This document shows, piece by piece, positions 1 through 6,074 of a stretch of 6,571 nucleotides of DNA. Below the pieces are notes generated by a model. It made no database searches, was not told the DNA's origin, and was given only the letters and a program-made list of their open reading frames with translations. The position numbers and the translations under genes are program-made. Origin of the DNA: AWTP1-13 sp035762425. GTDB taxonomy: Bacteria > Pseudomonadota > Alphaproteobacteria > Rhizobiales > Hyphomicrobiaceae. The DNA is taken from the NCBI GenBank assembly GCA_035762425.1, contig DASTOW010000027.1, positions 1 through 6,571 of the forward strand, written 5' to 3'. Each line of letters opens with the position of its first letter. The first letter of the stretch is position 1.

Positions 1-81
1 TGCGGCTGTGGCGCGTGTCTTCGCAGTAGATCACGTCGGCCCGCTCCAGCACCGCCAACGCTCTGAGGGTGATGTCGGCGA
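1..81 (-). repeat. Direct repeat copy B inside rsmI (codons 194-220)
   Basis: These 81 bp match 466-546 at 78 of 81 positions, offset 465 bp (exactly 155 codons, so in frame). The mismatches are at 20, 26 and 32; positions 33-81 are identical to 498-546. All three differences fall in third codon positions (Val, Tyr and Glu codons) and are synonymous. The match ends abruptly at 81/546 and on the other side reaches the first base of the window, so the repeat may be longer. Confidence 0.97.
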
Positions 82-661
82 TGCTTTCGCCCAGACGCGA
101 TGGTGCTTCGAAGAACACCAGCGTCGCGGCGGTCGCCTTGAATTCGGCAAGCCGAGAGCGACGCGCACCTTGCCGGGGCGGCAGAAAGCCGGCGAACAGG
201 AACGTGTCGGTGGCAAGTCCGGCCGCGGCGAGCGCAGTGAGCACGGCGGAAGCGCCGGGCAGGCTGGTGACGGCGTAGCCTTCGGCAATCGCCGACCGCA
301 CCAGCTTGTAGCCGGGATCGGAGATGAGCGGCGTGCCGGCATCGCTGATCAGGGCGATGCGCTTGCCTGCGGCCAGCTCGGCCAGAATGTGCGGCCGCTC
401 GCGCTCCGCGTTATGCTCATGATAGGCCCGAAGCGGTCGGGAGATGGCATAGTGGGCGAGCAGCGTGCGGCTGTGGCGCGTGTCCTCGCAATAGATGACG
501 TCGGCCCGCTCCAGCACCGCCAACGCTCTGAGGGTGATGTCGGCGAGATTGCCGATCGGGGTTGCCACCACGTACAGACCCGGCGCCAGCGGCTCGGCGG
601 CCAACTTTGCCAGCACCGCTGCCGCCCGCTCGGCGGTCCGGCCCTGCCCATCCGACGCCAT
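1..661 (-). CDS. rsmI: 16S rRNA (cytidine-1402-2'-O)-methyltransferase RsmI, partial, with aberrant internal repeat
   Basis: RsmI uses SAM to methylate the 2'-O of C1402 in the 16S rRNA decoding centre and belongs to the tetrapyrrole-methylase fold. The minus-strand frame from ATG at 661 stays open to the left edge (220 codons). Visible family motifs are LYVVATPIGN (residues 29-38), YCEDTRHSR (57-65), ISDAGTPLISDPG (105-117), LPGASAVLTAL (134-144), FAGFLPPR (156-163) and LVFFEAPSRLGES (181-193). The start is set by AGAAAGGA at 672-679, 10 nt upstream; an ATG at 669 is out of frame and too close to that site. Oddity: after residue 193 the protein should enter the C-terminal domain carrying the conserved REL/TK segment. 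Instead residues 194-220 repeat residues 39-65 almost exactly. The gene is therefore either rearranged or misassembled at its 3' side. Identity of the N-terminal part is secure; whether the whole product works is unknown. Confidence 0.93.
   Translation of the reverse strand, partial: MASDGQGRTAERAAAVLAKLAAEPLAPGLYVVATPIGNLADITLRALAVLERADVIYCEDTRHSRTLLAHYAISRPLRAYHEHNAERERPHILAELAAGKRIALISDAGTPLISDPGYKLVRSAIAEGYAVTSLPGASAVLTALAAAGLATDTFLFAGFLPPRQGARRSRLAEFKATAATLVFFEAPSRLGESIADITLRALAVLERADVIYCEDTRHSR
466..546 (-). repeat. Direct repeat copy A inside rsmI (codons 39-65)
   Basis: This copy is in the normal RsmI position, directly after the N-terminal TPIGN motif. It encodes the helix and strand ending in YCEDTRHSR, which is continuous with the expected downstream family sequence LLAHYAISRPLRAYHEHN. 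It is therefore the native copy, and the one at 1-81 is the displaced one. Confidence 0.97.
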
Positions 662-671
662 CTGGCCATTA

Positions 672-679
672 TCCTTTCT
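672..679 (-). promoter_or_regulatory. Ribosome binding site of rsmI
   Basis: Minus-strand AGAAAGGA lies 10 nt before the ATG at 661 and only 2 nt before the out-of-frame ATG at 669. This supports 661 as the start. Confidence 0.6.
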
Positions 680-689
680 GCTACGGACG

Positions 690-718
690 ATTACATCCGG
701 CGGGTCGCAAGCCGGCAA
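690..718 (-). promoter_or_regulatory. Putative sigma-70-type promoter for rsmI
   Basis: On the minus strand, TTGCCG (713-718) is followed after exactly 17 nt by TGTAAT (690-695). This matches four of six and five of six consensus bases. Transcription would start near 683, giving a short leader that contains the ribosome binding site at 672-679. The position fits well, but in GC-rich alphaproteobacteria such matches are only suggestive. I saw no equally good plus-strand promoter for the divergent lipoprotein gene in the same 142-bp region. Confidence 0.4.
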
Positions 719-803
719 AATTCGCTGCTTGTGGCTGTTTTGCCCTGGCCGCGCCTTGATGTGCAGGTTACCACCGGTAGAGGTGATTCGGGGGCCAGCG
801 CCG

Positions 804-2057
804 ATGCAGGGCGCCGTGACGCGAAATTGGATGTTGAGGGCGGCGGCCAGCTGCCTCGGTTTGGCGCTGCTCGGCGCCTGTTCAAGCAATGCGCCCAAAG
901 TGGAAGGCCAGGCGGCGCTGCAAGGCCAGCGCGAGGTACCCGCCACGCCCGCTAAAGAGCTGGTAAAGGTCGCCCTCATCCTGCCGGTGTCGGCAAGCGG
1001 CCAGACCGGTTTGATCGGCAAGAGCTTGAAGCAGGCCGCCGAGCTCGCCCTGTTCGAGCGCGACAACCCCACGCTCCAGCTGATCGTCAAGGATGACAAG
1101 GGCACTCCCGAGGGCGCCAAGGCCGCTGCCGAGGAGGCCGTGAAAGCTGGGGCAGCGCTCATTCTGGGGCCGCTGTTTGCCAAGTCGGTGACTGCCGTGG
1201 CGCCGGTTGCCCGTCAGGCGGGCATACCGGTCATCACCTTCTCCAATGATCGTCAGGTGGCCGGCAACGGCGTCTACCTGCTGAGCTTCCAGCCAGGCCC
1301 CGACGTCGACCGCGTGGTCAGCTATGCCGCTGAGCAGGGCAAGCGCCGGTTCGTGGCGCTGGTGCCCGAAGATCCCTTCGGCAAGATCGCCGAGGCCGCC
1401 TTCAAGGACGCGGCGGCCCGGTCGCAGGTCACGCTGGTGGCCATCGAGAGATATCCAGCGTCCGCCAACGGCACGCTGGAGCCGATGCGCCGCATCGCTG
1501 AGGCCATCAAGGCGGCCGAGGCGCAAGGTGCGCCGATCGATGCGCTGTTCGTCCCAGGCGGACAGGACAACCTTGAGGTGGTGGGCCGCCTGCTGCCGCA
1601 GGCCGACATCGATACGAGCAAGGTCAAGCTGATCGGCACGGGTGGCCTGGACTACCCCAACGCCGGCCGTGACGCGCGCATCGTCGGCGCCTGGTATCCG
1701 GGACCCGATCCGCGCGGCTGGAACGACTTCGCGCAGAAGTACGCCAAGAGCTACAACCAGTCGCCACCGCGCATCGCCAGCCTCGCCTACGACGCCGTCA
1801 GCATGGCCATCGCGCTGGCCTCGGGTCAGGATCGCTTCACGCCGGCGGCGCTGACGCGCAGCACCGGATTTACCGGCGTTGATGGTTCCTTCCGCCTGCT
1901 CGCCGATGGCGTAACCGAGCGTGGGCTTGCCATCCTGGAGGTGCAGAAGTTCGGCGCCGGCGTGCTCGACCCCGCGGCCCCGCCGCGTCCGCTGCCGACC
2001 CCCGCGGCATCCGGCACCGGCTCCTCGCTGATGAAGAGCCTGTTCAACGTCAACTGA
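804..2057 (+). CDS. LppC/LpoA-like lipoprotein, periplasmic-binding-protein fold ('penicillin-binding protein activator')
   Basis: The product is 417 residues. It has a lipoprotein signal peptide: basic N-terminus, hydrophobic stretch (about residues 13-25) and lipobox LLGAC with the lipidated Cys at 26, followed by Ser, which fits outer-membrane sorting. A low-complexity linker (27-52) leads to a type I periplasmic-binding fold starting at VKVALILPVSASGQTGLIG (54-72). Further fold signatures are LILGPLFAKSV, GIPVITFSNDRQVAG and ALVPEDPFG. E. coli LpoA, which activates PBP1A, has an extra N-terminal TPR domain that is missing here, so the PBP-activator role is inferred from family naming only; ligand and partner are unknown. 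The ATG at 804 follows GGGGG at 790-794; starts at 816 (GTG) or 831 (ATG) would also keep a workable signal peptide. The gene diverges from rsmI and overlaps the end of hemW by 8 bp. Confidence 0.85.
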   Translation: MQGAVTRNWMLRAAASCLGLALLGACSSNAPKVEGQAALQGQREVPATPAKELVKVALILPVSASGQTGLIGKSLKQAAELALFERDNPTLQLIVKDDKGTPEGAKAAAEEAVKAGAALILGPLFAKSVTAVAPVARQAGIPVITFSNDRQVAGNGVYLLSFQPGPDVDRVVSYAAEQGKRRFVALVPEDPFGKIAEAAFKDAAARSQVTLVAIERYPASANGTLEPMRRIAEAIKAAEAQGAPIDALFVPGGQDNLEVVGRLLPQADIDTSKVKLIGTGGLDYPNAGRDARIVGAWYPGPDPRGWNDFAQKYAKSYNQSPPRIASLAYDAVSMAIALASGQDRFTPAALTRSTGFTGVDGSFRLLADGVTERGLAILEVQKFGAGVLDPAAPPRPLPTPAASGTGSSLMKSLFNVN

Positions 2058-3228
2058 CGCGCGCCGGCACCAGCGCCGGCTCAAGGGCTGAGGCGAGCCG
2101 CAGCACGATCTCGTTCAACACGAAGCGGCCATGCCTGGCTGCGCGCAGGCGGCGCGGGCCGCACCATTCCAGCAAACCAAGACCCATCAGCTCATCGATG
2201 GTGCCCGCCGCAGGCACCAAGCCACCGACCGCCGCCAGACGGTCGAGGTCGAGCCCCTCGCCAAGTCGCAGTCCCATCAGCAGCGCCTCATCGGCCTGCT
2301 CGGCCGGGCTGAGCGGCGTCATCTCAAGGGCACCGTGGCCCCACGTCTCCACCCGTTCGGCCCAGCGCTCAGGCTGCCGCTCGTTGGCGATGGCGTGCCG
2401 CTGGCCGTCCAACGCCAGGCGGCCGTGGGCACCGGCGCCGATGCCGACATATTCTCCGTAGCGCCAGTAGAGCAGGTTGTGCCGGCTTTCCTCGCCCGGC
2501 GCCGCGTGGTTGGAAATCTCGTAGGCCGGCAGCCCGGCCCGCTCAGTCATGTCCTGGGTGATCTCGTACAGCACCAGCGCTGCCTCGGGGTCAGGCACCA
2601 CGAGCCGGCCCGCCGCGTGCAACTTGGCGAACGGCGTGTCCGGCTCGATGGTGAGCTGATAGAGCGACAGGTGCCGGCCGGCCAAGCGCAACGCCTGCCC
2701 AAGCTCACGGCGCCAGGCCGCGGGCGACTGGCGCGGCCTGGCGTAGATCAGATCAAACGTGAAGCGCTCGAATGTTTCACGCGCAGCATCTATTGCCGCT
2801 CGCGCCTCCGCCGCCGTGTGCAGGCGCCCCAGCACCTTCAGCTCGCTATCGTCGAACGACTGCACGCCAAGCGACACGCGGTTGACGCCGGCCGCGCGAT
2901 AGCCACGCAAGCGCGCCGCTTCCACGCTCGAGGGGTTCGCCTCGAGCGTGATCTCGGCGTTCGGATCGACGCGCCAGTGCCCGGCGACGGCATCGAGAAT
3001 GGCGCCGACCGTGGCCGCGCTCATCAGCGAGGGCGTCCCGCCGCCGAAGAACACGCTGGTCACGGTGCGCTCCGCCCGCCGCGCAGCCCAGTGGGCAAGC
3101 TCGCGCCGCAAGGCGGCCAAGAAGCGTGCCTCGTCGATGCCGCCCGCCCGCACGTGACTGTTGAAGTCGCAGTAGGGGCACTTGGAGGCGCAGAACGGCC
3201 AGTGCACGTAGATGCCAAACTCGGTCAC
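2050..3228 (-). CDS. hemW: Radical SAM family haem chaperone HemW
   Basis: The 392-residue protein matches HemW in length and motifs. The radical-SAM cluster motif CxxxCxxC is C13-C17-C20 in HWPFCASKCPYCDFNSH, and the CDF ending is HemW-like, unlike the CxC of the oxidase HemN. Next come GGGTPS (62-67), LEANP (95-99), NRVSLGVQSF (116-125), FDLIYARP (158-165), YQLTIEPDTPF (190-200), YEISNHA (236-242) and HNLLYWR (250-256) with GIGAGAHGR after it. The C-terminal HemN_C-like part runs from about residue 310. HemW binds haem and is thought to deliver it to respiratory enzymes; it lacks proven coproporphyrinogen oxidase activity and is often misannotated as HemN. The start is GTG at 3228, overlapping the upstream stop in GTGA, which suggests translational coupling. 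It is the last gene of the rdgB-membrane protein-hemW set. Confidence 0.95.
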   Translation of the reverse strand: MTEFGIYVHWPFCASKCPYCDFNSHVRAGGIDEARFLAALRRELAHWAARRAERTVTSVFFGGGTPSLMSAATVGAILDAVAGHWRVDPNAEITLEANPSSVEAARLRGYRAAGVNRVSLGVQSFDDSELKVLGRLHTAAEARAAIDAARETFERFTFDLIYARPRQSPAAWRRELGQALRLAGRHLSLYQLTIEPDTPFAKLHAAGRLVVPDPEAALVLYEITQDMTERAGLPAYEISNHAAPGEESRHNLLYWRYGEYVGIGAGAHGRLALDGQRHAIANERQPERWAERVETWGHGALEMTPLSPAEQADEALLMGLRLGEGLDLDRLAAVGGLVPAAGTIDELMGLGLLEWCGPRRLRAARHGRFVLNEIVLRLASALEPALVPARVS

Positions 3229-3449
3229 TGCAGGTGCCTGTCCCGTGGATGGCGACGTCGGCGCCGCTTCAGGAGCGCCATCACGGCCAAGCCAGCCATG
3301 GCGACGGCGGCGTAGGCCCCGACGGCCGCCTGCAGGCTGAAGGCGCCGAACGTCGATTGCATGGCAGCGGCGATCACGATCAATAGCACACCTGCCGCCA
3401 AGGCGAGCCAGCGCAGGGCATTGCTAGGTCTCTCCCGGTGCGGTCTCAT
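3225..3449 (-). CDS. Small hypothetical membrane protein (74 aa)
   Basis: I do not recognise a family. The predicted protein has a basic N-terminus (MRPHRERPSNALRW), a first hydrophobic helix (about residues 13-31), a short loop containing QSTFGAFSLQ, a second helix (about 41-60) and a very basic tail with RRRRR near KHPRD-like sequence. This suggests a two-helix inner-membrane protein with both ends in the cytoplasm (positive-inside rule). The ATG at 3449 is preferred because GGAG (3458-3461) sits 8 nt upstream; a TTG at 3476 would add nine Gly/Ala/Arg-rich residues. It starts 42 nt after the rdgB stop, and its TGA overlaps the hemW GTG, so it is probably co-transcribed with both. The overlap and clear binding site support a real gene; function unknown. 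Confidence 0.7.
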   Translation of the reverse strand: MRPHRERPSNALRWLALAAGVLLIVIAAAMQSTFGAFSLQAAVGAYAAVAMAGLAVMALLKRRRRRHPRDRHLQ

Positions 3450-3457
3450 GCCGGCAG

Positions 3458-3461
3458 CTCC
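3458..3461 (-). promoter_or_regulatory. Ribosome binding site of the small membrane protein
   Basis: Minus-strand GGAG lies 8 nt before the ATG at 3449. It decides for this start over the upstream TTG at 3476. Confidence 0.55.
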
Positions 3462-3491
3462 ACCGCGACCAACCAAACCGACAGCAGCAGC

Positions 3492-4109
3492 TCAGTCTCC
3501 CAGGCAGGCGCGGGCGAACAGCGCAAAAGCGCGGGCTCGGTGCGAGATCGCATGCTTGGCGTCTGGCTCCATTTCGCCGAAGGTCAGGTCCTGCCCGTCG
3601 GCGACGAACATCGGATCATAGCCGAAACCCTGAGCCCCGCGCGGCGGCCACACGAGATGGCCGTAAACTTTTCCTTCAAACAGCTCGGTTGCGCCGTCCG
3701 GCCAGGCCAGACATAGCGCACACGTGAAGTTGGCGCGCGGACCAGGCTCGCCCCAGCCACCGCGGCCTCGCACCTCCTCGGCAACCCTGCGCATGGCAAG
3801 TGCGAAGTCCTTGGCCTCACCTGCCCAGCGCGCCGAATAGATGCCGGGCGCGCCGTGCAACGCCTCCACCTCAATGCCGGAATCATCGGACAGGGCTGGT
3901 AGCCCCGCGCCCCGTGCCGCAGCCACAGCCTTCAGCTCGGCGTTGGCCGCGAAGGTCGAGCCGGTCTCCTCGGGCTCCGGCAGCCCCAACGTGCCCGCCG
4001 CGACCACCGCCAGCCCATGCCGACCCACCAAATCGTGGATCTCGCGCACCTTGCCCGGGTTGTGGCTGGCTACCACCAGCCGCGTGCCGCGCTCGAGCCT
4101 GCGCGTCAT
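3492..4109 (-). CDS. rdgB: XTP/dITP diphosphatase (non-canonical purine NTP pyrophosphatase)
   Basis: RdgB hydrolyses dITP, XTP and related deaminated purine nucleotides to monophosphates, keeping them out of DNA and RNA. The 205-residue product matches the usual family length. Family motifs in order are VVASHNPGKVREI (12-24, substrate binding), ETGSTFAANAELKA (48-61), LSDDSGIEVEALHGAPGIYSAR split over 73-94 with the catalytic Asp pair D75-D76, GFGYDPMF (161-168) and KHAISHRARAF (185-195). The ATG at 4109 gives the typical family N-terminus (MTRRLERGTRLVVASHN). An in-frame ATG at 4151 would add 14 residues with no family resemblance and no visible ribosome binding site; the site before 4109 is weak too, so the start is less certain than the identity. 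It is the first gene of the set that continues through the small membrane protein to hemW. Confidence 0.95.
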   Translation of the reverse strand: MTRRLERGTRLVVASHNPGKVREIHDLVGRHGLAVVAAGTLGLPEPEETGSTFAANAELKAVAAARGAGLPALSDDSGIEVEALHGAPGIYSARWAGEAKDFALAMRRVAEEVRGRGGWGEPGPRANFTCALCLAWPDGATELFEGKVYGHLVWPPRGAQGFGYDPMFVADGQDLTFGEMEPDAKHAISHRARAFALFARACLGD

Positions 4110-4187
4110 CGCCACACCATTGGACGCCGGCCGAAAAGTTTCACAAGCCATTGCATGCAGAACCCAATAACATCGCGGCGGGAACGC

Positions 4188-4192
4188 AGGAA
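4188..4192 (+). promoter_or_regulatory. Ribosome binding site for a TTG start
   Basis: AGGAA lies 8 nt before the TTG at 4201. No comparable site precedes the first in-frame ATG (4264), so the TTG is the better start of the transporter gene. Confidence 0.55.
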
Positions 4193-4200
4193 CATTTCTC

Positions 4201-5547
4201 TTGGTCGAAGTTGCAACGACATCCGCCGATGCCGGGCGGCGCCACGAGCATGGCCGCAGCGGTATGTTCGGCCTCGGTGCGCTGTTCGGCCTGCTCTATT
4301 TCGTGCAGGGCATCGTTGAACCGACCGAGGGACTGCTCTCCCAGCCCATCAAATCCCTGCTCAGGCACTGGGACTATTCCGCCGCGTCCGCCGCCTGGCT
4401 GATGTCGGCGCTGACGCTGCCCTGGACCATCAAGCCCCTGTACGGGCTTCTCACCGACTTCGTGCCGTTCAAGGGCTCGCACCGCCGCAGCTACCTTCTT
4501 GTCACCACCGCCGCGGCCAGCATCGGCATGGTCGCCGTCTATGTCATGCCGCTTGGCACCGATGCAACGCTGTTGCTCATCGTGTTGCTGCCGGCGGCGG
4601 TGGCCATCGCCTTTGCGGACGTCGTGGTCGATGCGCTGATGGTGCAGACCGGACAGCCGCAAGGCGCCACGGGCCGGCTGCAATCCATCCAATGGGCCTC
4701 GATCTATGCAGCGACCATCCTGACCGGCGTGGCCGGCGGCGCGCTCAGCCAATGGGGCATGCAGCAGCTTGGTTTCCTGATGGCCGGCGCTTTCTGCGGG
4801 CTCAGTTTCCTGGCCGTGTGCTTCCTGGTGCGCGAGCCGCCGCGACCGAGCCGCACGGCCCAAGCTTCGGCAACCGTGCGGGTGCAGGCCGGGCGCGCCG
4901 TCGGCGAACTGCTGGAGACGTTGCGCCAGCCGGCCATCCTGAGCATCGGCGCCTTTTTGTTCATGTGGAACTTCAATCCGTTCTCGATGACCGTGCTCTA
5001 CTACTACTCAACCGAGACGCTGCACTTCAACGAGCAGTTCGCAGGCTCGCTGACGTCGTACCAGGCCATCGGCGCCGTGCTGGGCAGCGTTCTGTACGGC
5101 CTCGTCTGCCGCGCCATTGCCATGCGCTGGCTGATGCACGTCTCCATCATTACCGGCATTGCGGCCACGCTCGCCTACTGGGGCTATGCAGATGCGGCGA
5201 GCGCCGTGCACGTGAGCCTTGCGGTCGGGCTCGTCTACATGTTCGGCACGCTCGTCCAGCTCGATCTGGCGGCTCGCGTTTGTCGGCCGCACACGGCCGG
5301 AACGACCTTCGCCCTGCTCATGTCGCTGATCAATCTGAGTGCCCTTGTTTCGCAGGGTCTCGGCGGCACGCTGTACGAGACCATGACGCAGTACTGGGGC
5401 AGCACAGCCGCGTTTCAGGTGCTTGTCGCAATCGGCGCCTTGTTCACCGCCGGCAGCTGGCTGCTGCTGCCGCTGATGCGCCGCACCCTCTTGCCTCAGG
5501 TCGAGCAGGACAACGTCGAGCTGCGCCGGCGCCCTGCCGCCGCCTAG
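4201..5547 (+). CDS. BT1-family (folate/biopterin transporter-like) major facilitator transporter
   Basis: This is a 448-residue integral membrane protein with about 11-12 hydrophobic segments. BT1-family signatures are the first helix with LLYFVQGI (31-38), then LPWTIKPLYGLLTD (73-86) followed by VPFKGSHRRSY (88-98), and FADVVVDALMV (138-148) with acidic residues D140 and D144. A polar loop near 210-235 separates the halves; the second half begins about RQPAILSIGAFLFMWNFNPF. Known family members carry folates, pterins or S-adenosylmethionine in kinetoplastids, plants and cyanobacteria; the substrate of this one cannot be read from sequence, and no folate gene is adjacent. The TTG start is chosen from the AGGAA site; if ATG at 4264 is used the protein still begins just before helix 1. 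It is divergent from rdgB and convergent with the VOC gene, sharing the stop palindrome CTAG. Confidence 0.87.
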   Translation: MVEVATTSADAGRRHEHGRSGMFGLGALFGLLYFVQGIVEPTEGLLSQPIKSLLRHWDYSAASAAWLMSALTLPWTIKPLYGLLTDFVPFKGSHRRSYLLVTTAAASIGMVAVYVMPLGTDATLLLIVLLPAAVAIAFADVVVDALMVQTGQPQGATGRLQSIQWASIYAATILTGVAGGALSQWGMQQLGFLMAGAFCGLSFLAVCFLVREPPRPSRTAQASATVRVQAGRAVGELLETLRQPAILSIGAFLFMWNFNPFSMTVLYYYSTETLHFNEQFAGSLTSYQAIGAVLGSVLYGLVCRAIAMRWLMHVSIITGIAATLAYWGYADAASAVHVSLAVGLVYMFGTLVQLDLAARVCRPHTAGTTFALLMSLINLSALVSQGLGGTLYETMTQYWGSTAAFQVLVAIGALFTAGSWLLLPLMRRTLLPQVEQDNVELRRRPAAA

Positions 5548-5966
5548 TCGAGCCCCCAGATCTTCGGCTCCGCAAACTCCAGGCAATTGCCGGCCGGATC
5601 GCGGAAATAGATCGACCGCCCCCCCGCCGGCCACTCGAAGTCCGCCTCGATGGCCACCCGCATCTCGGTGAGCCTCCGCCGCCATGCCTCGAGCTCCGCC
5701 GCCGAGGCGCGGAAGCACACATGCCCCTCGCCTTCCATGCCGTGCGGAGGCACCGGCAGCGCGCCACCCGATGCCGGCACGCTGGTGGCAATCGCATTAA
5801 AAATCAGCAGCACCTGCTCGCGGCCCGGGCCGCCACAGCGGTAGAAAAGATGTCGCCCGGCCGCCCTTTGAAAGGGCTCCATCCCCAGCACGTCGCGATA
5901 GAAGCCCTCGATCGCCGCCAGGTCCTTGGCGTACAGCACCGTCTCGAGAATGCCGTCGGGCGTCAT
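5544..5966 (-). CDS. VOC-superfamily (glyoxalase/bleomycin resistance/dioxygenase fold) protein
   Basis: The product is 140 residues with two beta-alpha-beta-beta-beta modules, the size of a single VOC domain protein that would work as a dimer. Module one starts ILETVLYAKDLAAIEGFYRDVLGMEPF (split 6-32) and module two starts GEGHVCFRA (79-87), ending in YFRDPAGNCLEF (120-131). The likely metal ligands are E8, H82 and E130, so it probably binds a divalent metal. Reaction and substrate are unknown; candidates in this superfamily include glutathione-dependent detoxification, thiol transfer and ring cleavage. The ATG at 5966 has AGGA (5976-5979) 9 nt upstream. It lies 108 bp downstream of rph in the same direction and converges on the BT1 transporter gene. 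Confidence 0.88.
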   Translation of the reverse strand: MTPDGILETVLYAKDLAAIEGFYRDVLGMEPFQRAAGRHLFYRCGGPGREQVLLIFNAIATSVPASGGALPVPPHGMEGEGHVCFRASAAELEAWRRRLTEMRVAIEADFEWPAGGRSIYFRDPAGNCLEFAEPKIWGLD

Positions 5967-6024
5967 GGTTCGCGATCCTGAACAGGCTGGCTACCCAAAC
6001 CTTCCTGCACCGCTCCGCATCGCC

Positions 6025-6050
6025 CATGCACACCGCACATGCACACCGTC
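6025..6050. repeat. 13-bp tandem repeat, two units
   Basis: CATGCACACCG occurs at 6025-6035 and again at 6038-6048. The 13-bp units match at 11 of 13 positions. The repeat abuts the palindrome at 6052-6069 in the gap between rph and the VOC gene. Confidence 0.8.
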
Positions 6051-6051
6051 A

Positions 6052-6069
6052 TGCCCGCGCCGGCGGGCA
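6052..6069. repeat. GC-rich palindrome downstream of rph, REP-like or terminator stem
   Basis: The arms TGCCCGC (6052-6058) and GCGGGCA (6063-6069) are perfect inverted repeats around the loop GCCG. It begins 5 nt after the rph stop. There is no T-run on the exit side in the rph direction, so it is not a classic intrinsic terminator. The flanking sequence CGTCATGCCCGCG resembles extragenic palindromes that are common in alphaproteobacteria, which is recalled, not searched. It could protect the rph mRNA end or weaken read-through into the VOC gene. Confidence 0.6.
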
Positions 6070-6074
6070 CAACA

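Noticed and set aside
495..803. N-terminal extension of the lipoprotein frame back to 495
   Set aside because: It would overlap rsmI antisense and bury the lipoprotein signal peptide; a start at 804 (or 816/831) puts the signal peptide at the N-terminus.
721..803. Plus-strand promoter for the lipoprotein gene
   Set aside because: TTGTGG (729) and TTGCCC (740) have no acceptable -10 element at 16-18 nt; nothing better was seen.
882..2084. 400-codon open frame on the minus strand opposite the lipoprotein gene
   Set aside because: It mirrors the lipoprotein gene codon pattern in GC-rich DNA, has Arg/Gly-rich low-complexity composition and shows no family motif.
2131..3315. 394-codon plus-strand open frame opposite hemW
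   Set aside because: HemW has clear motifs through this whole interval; the opposite frame is a composition shadow with no recognisable domain.
4110..4200. Promoters for rdgB and the transporter in their shared intergenic region
   Set aside because: Candidate -35-like TTGGAC and TTGCAT (plus) and TTGGGT (minus) lack well-spaced -10 partners, so no call is made.
4692..5981. 429-codon plus-strand frame overlapping the transporter and running antisense to the VOC gene
   Set aside because: It is Arg/His/Ala-rich with no membrane segments or motifs, while both genes it overlaps are well supported.
6052..6069. Classic intrinsic terminator of rph
   Set aside because: The stem is good but no T-run follows in the direction of rph transcription.
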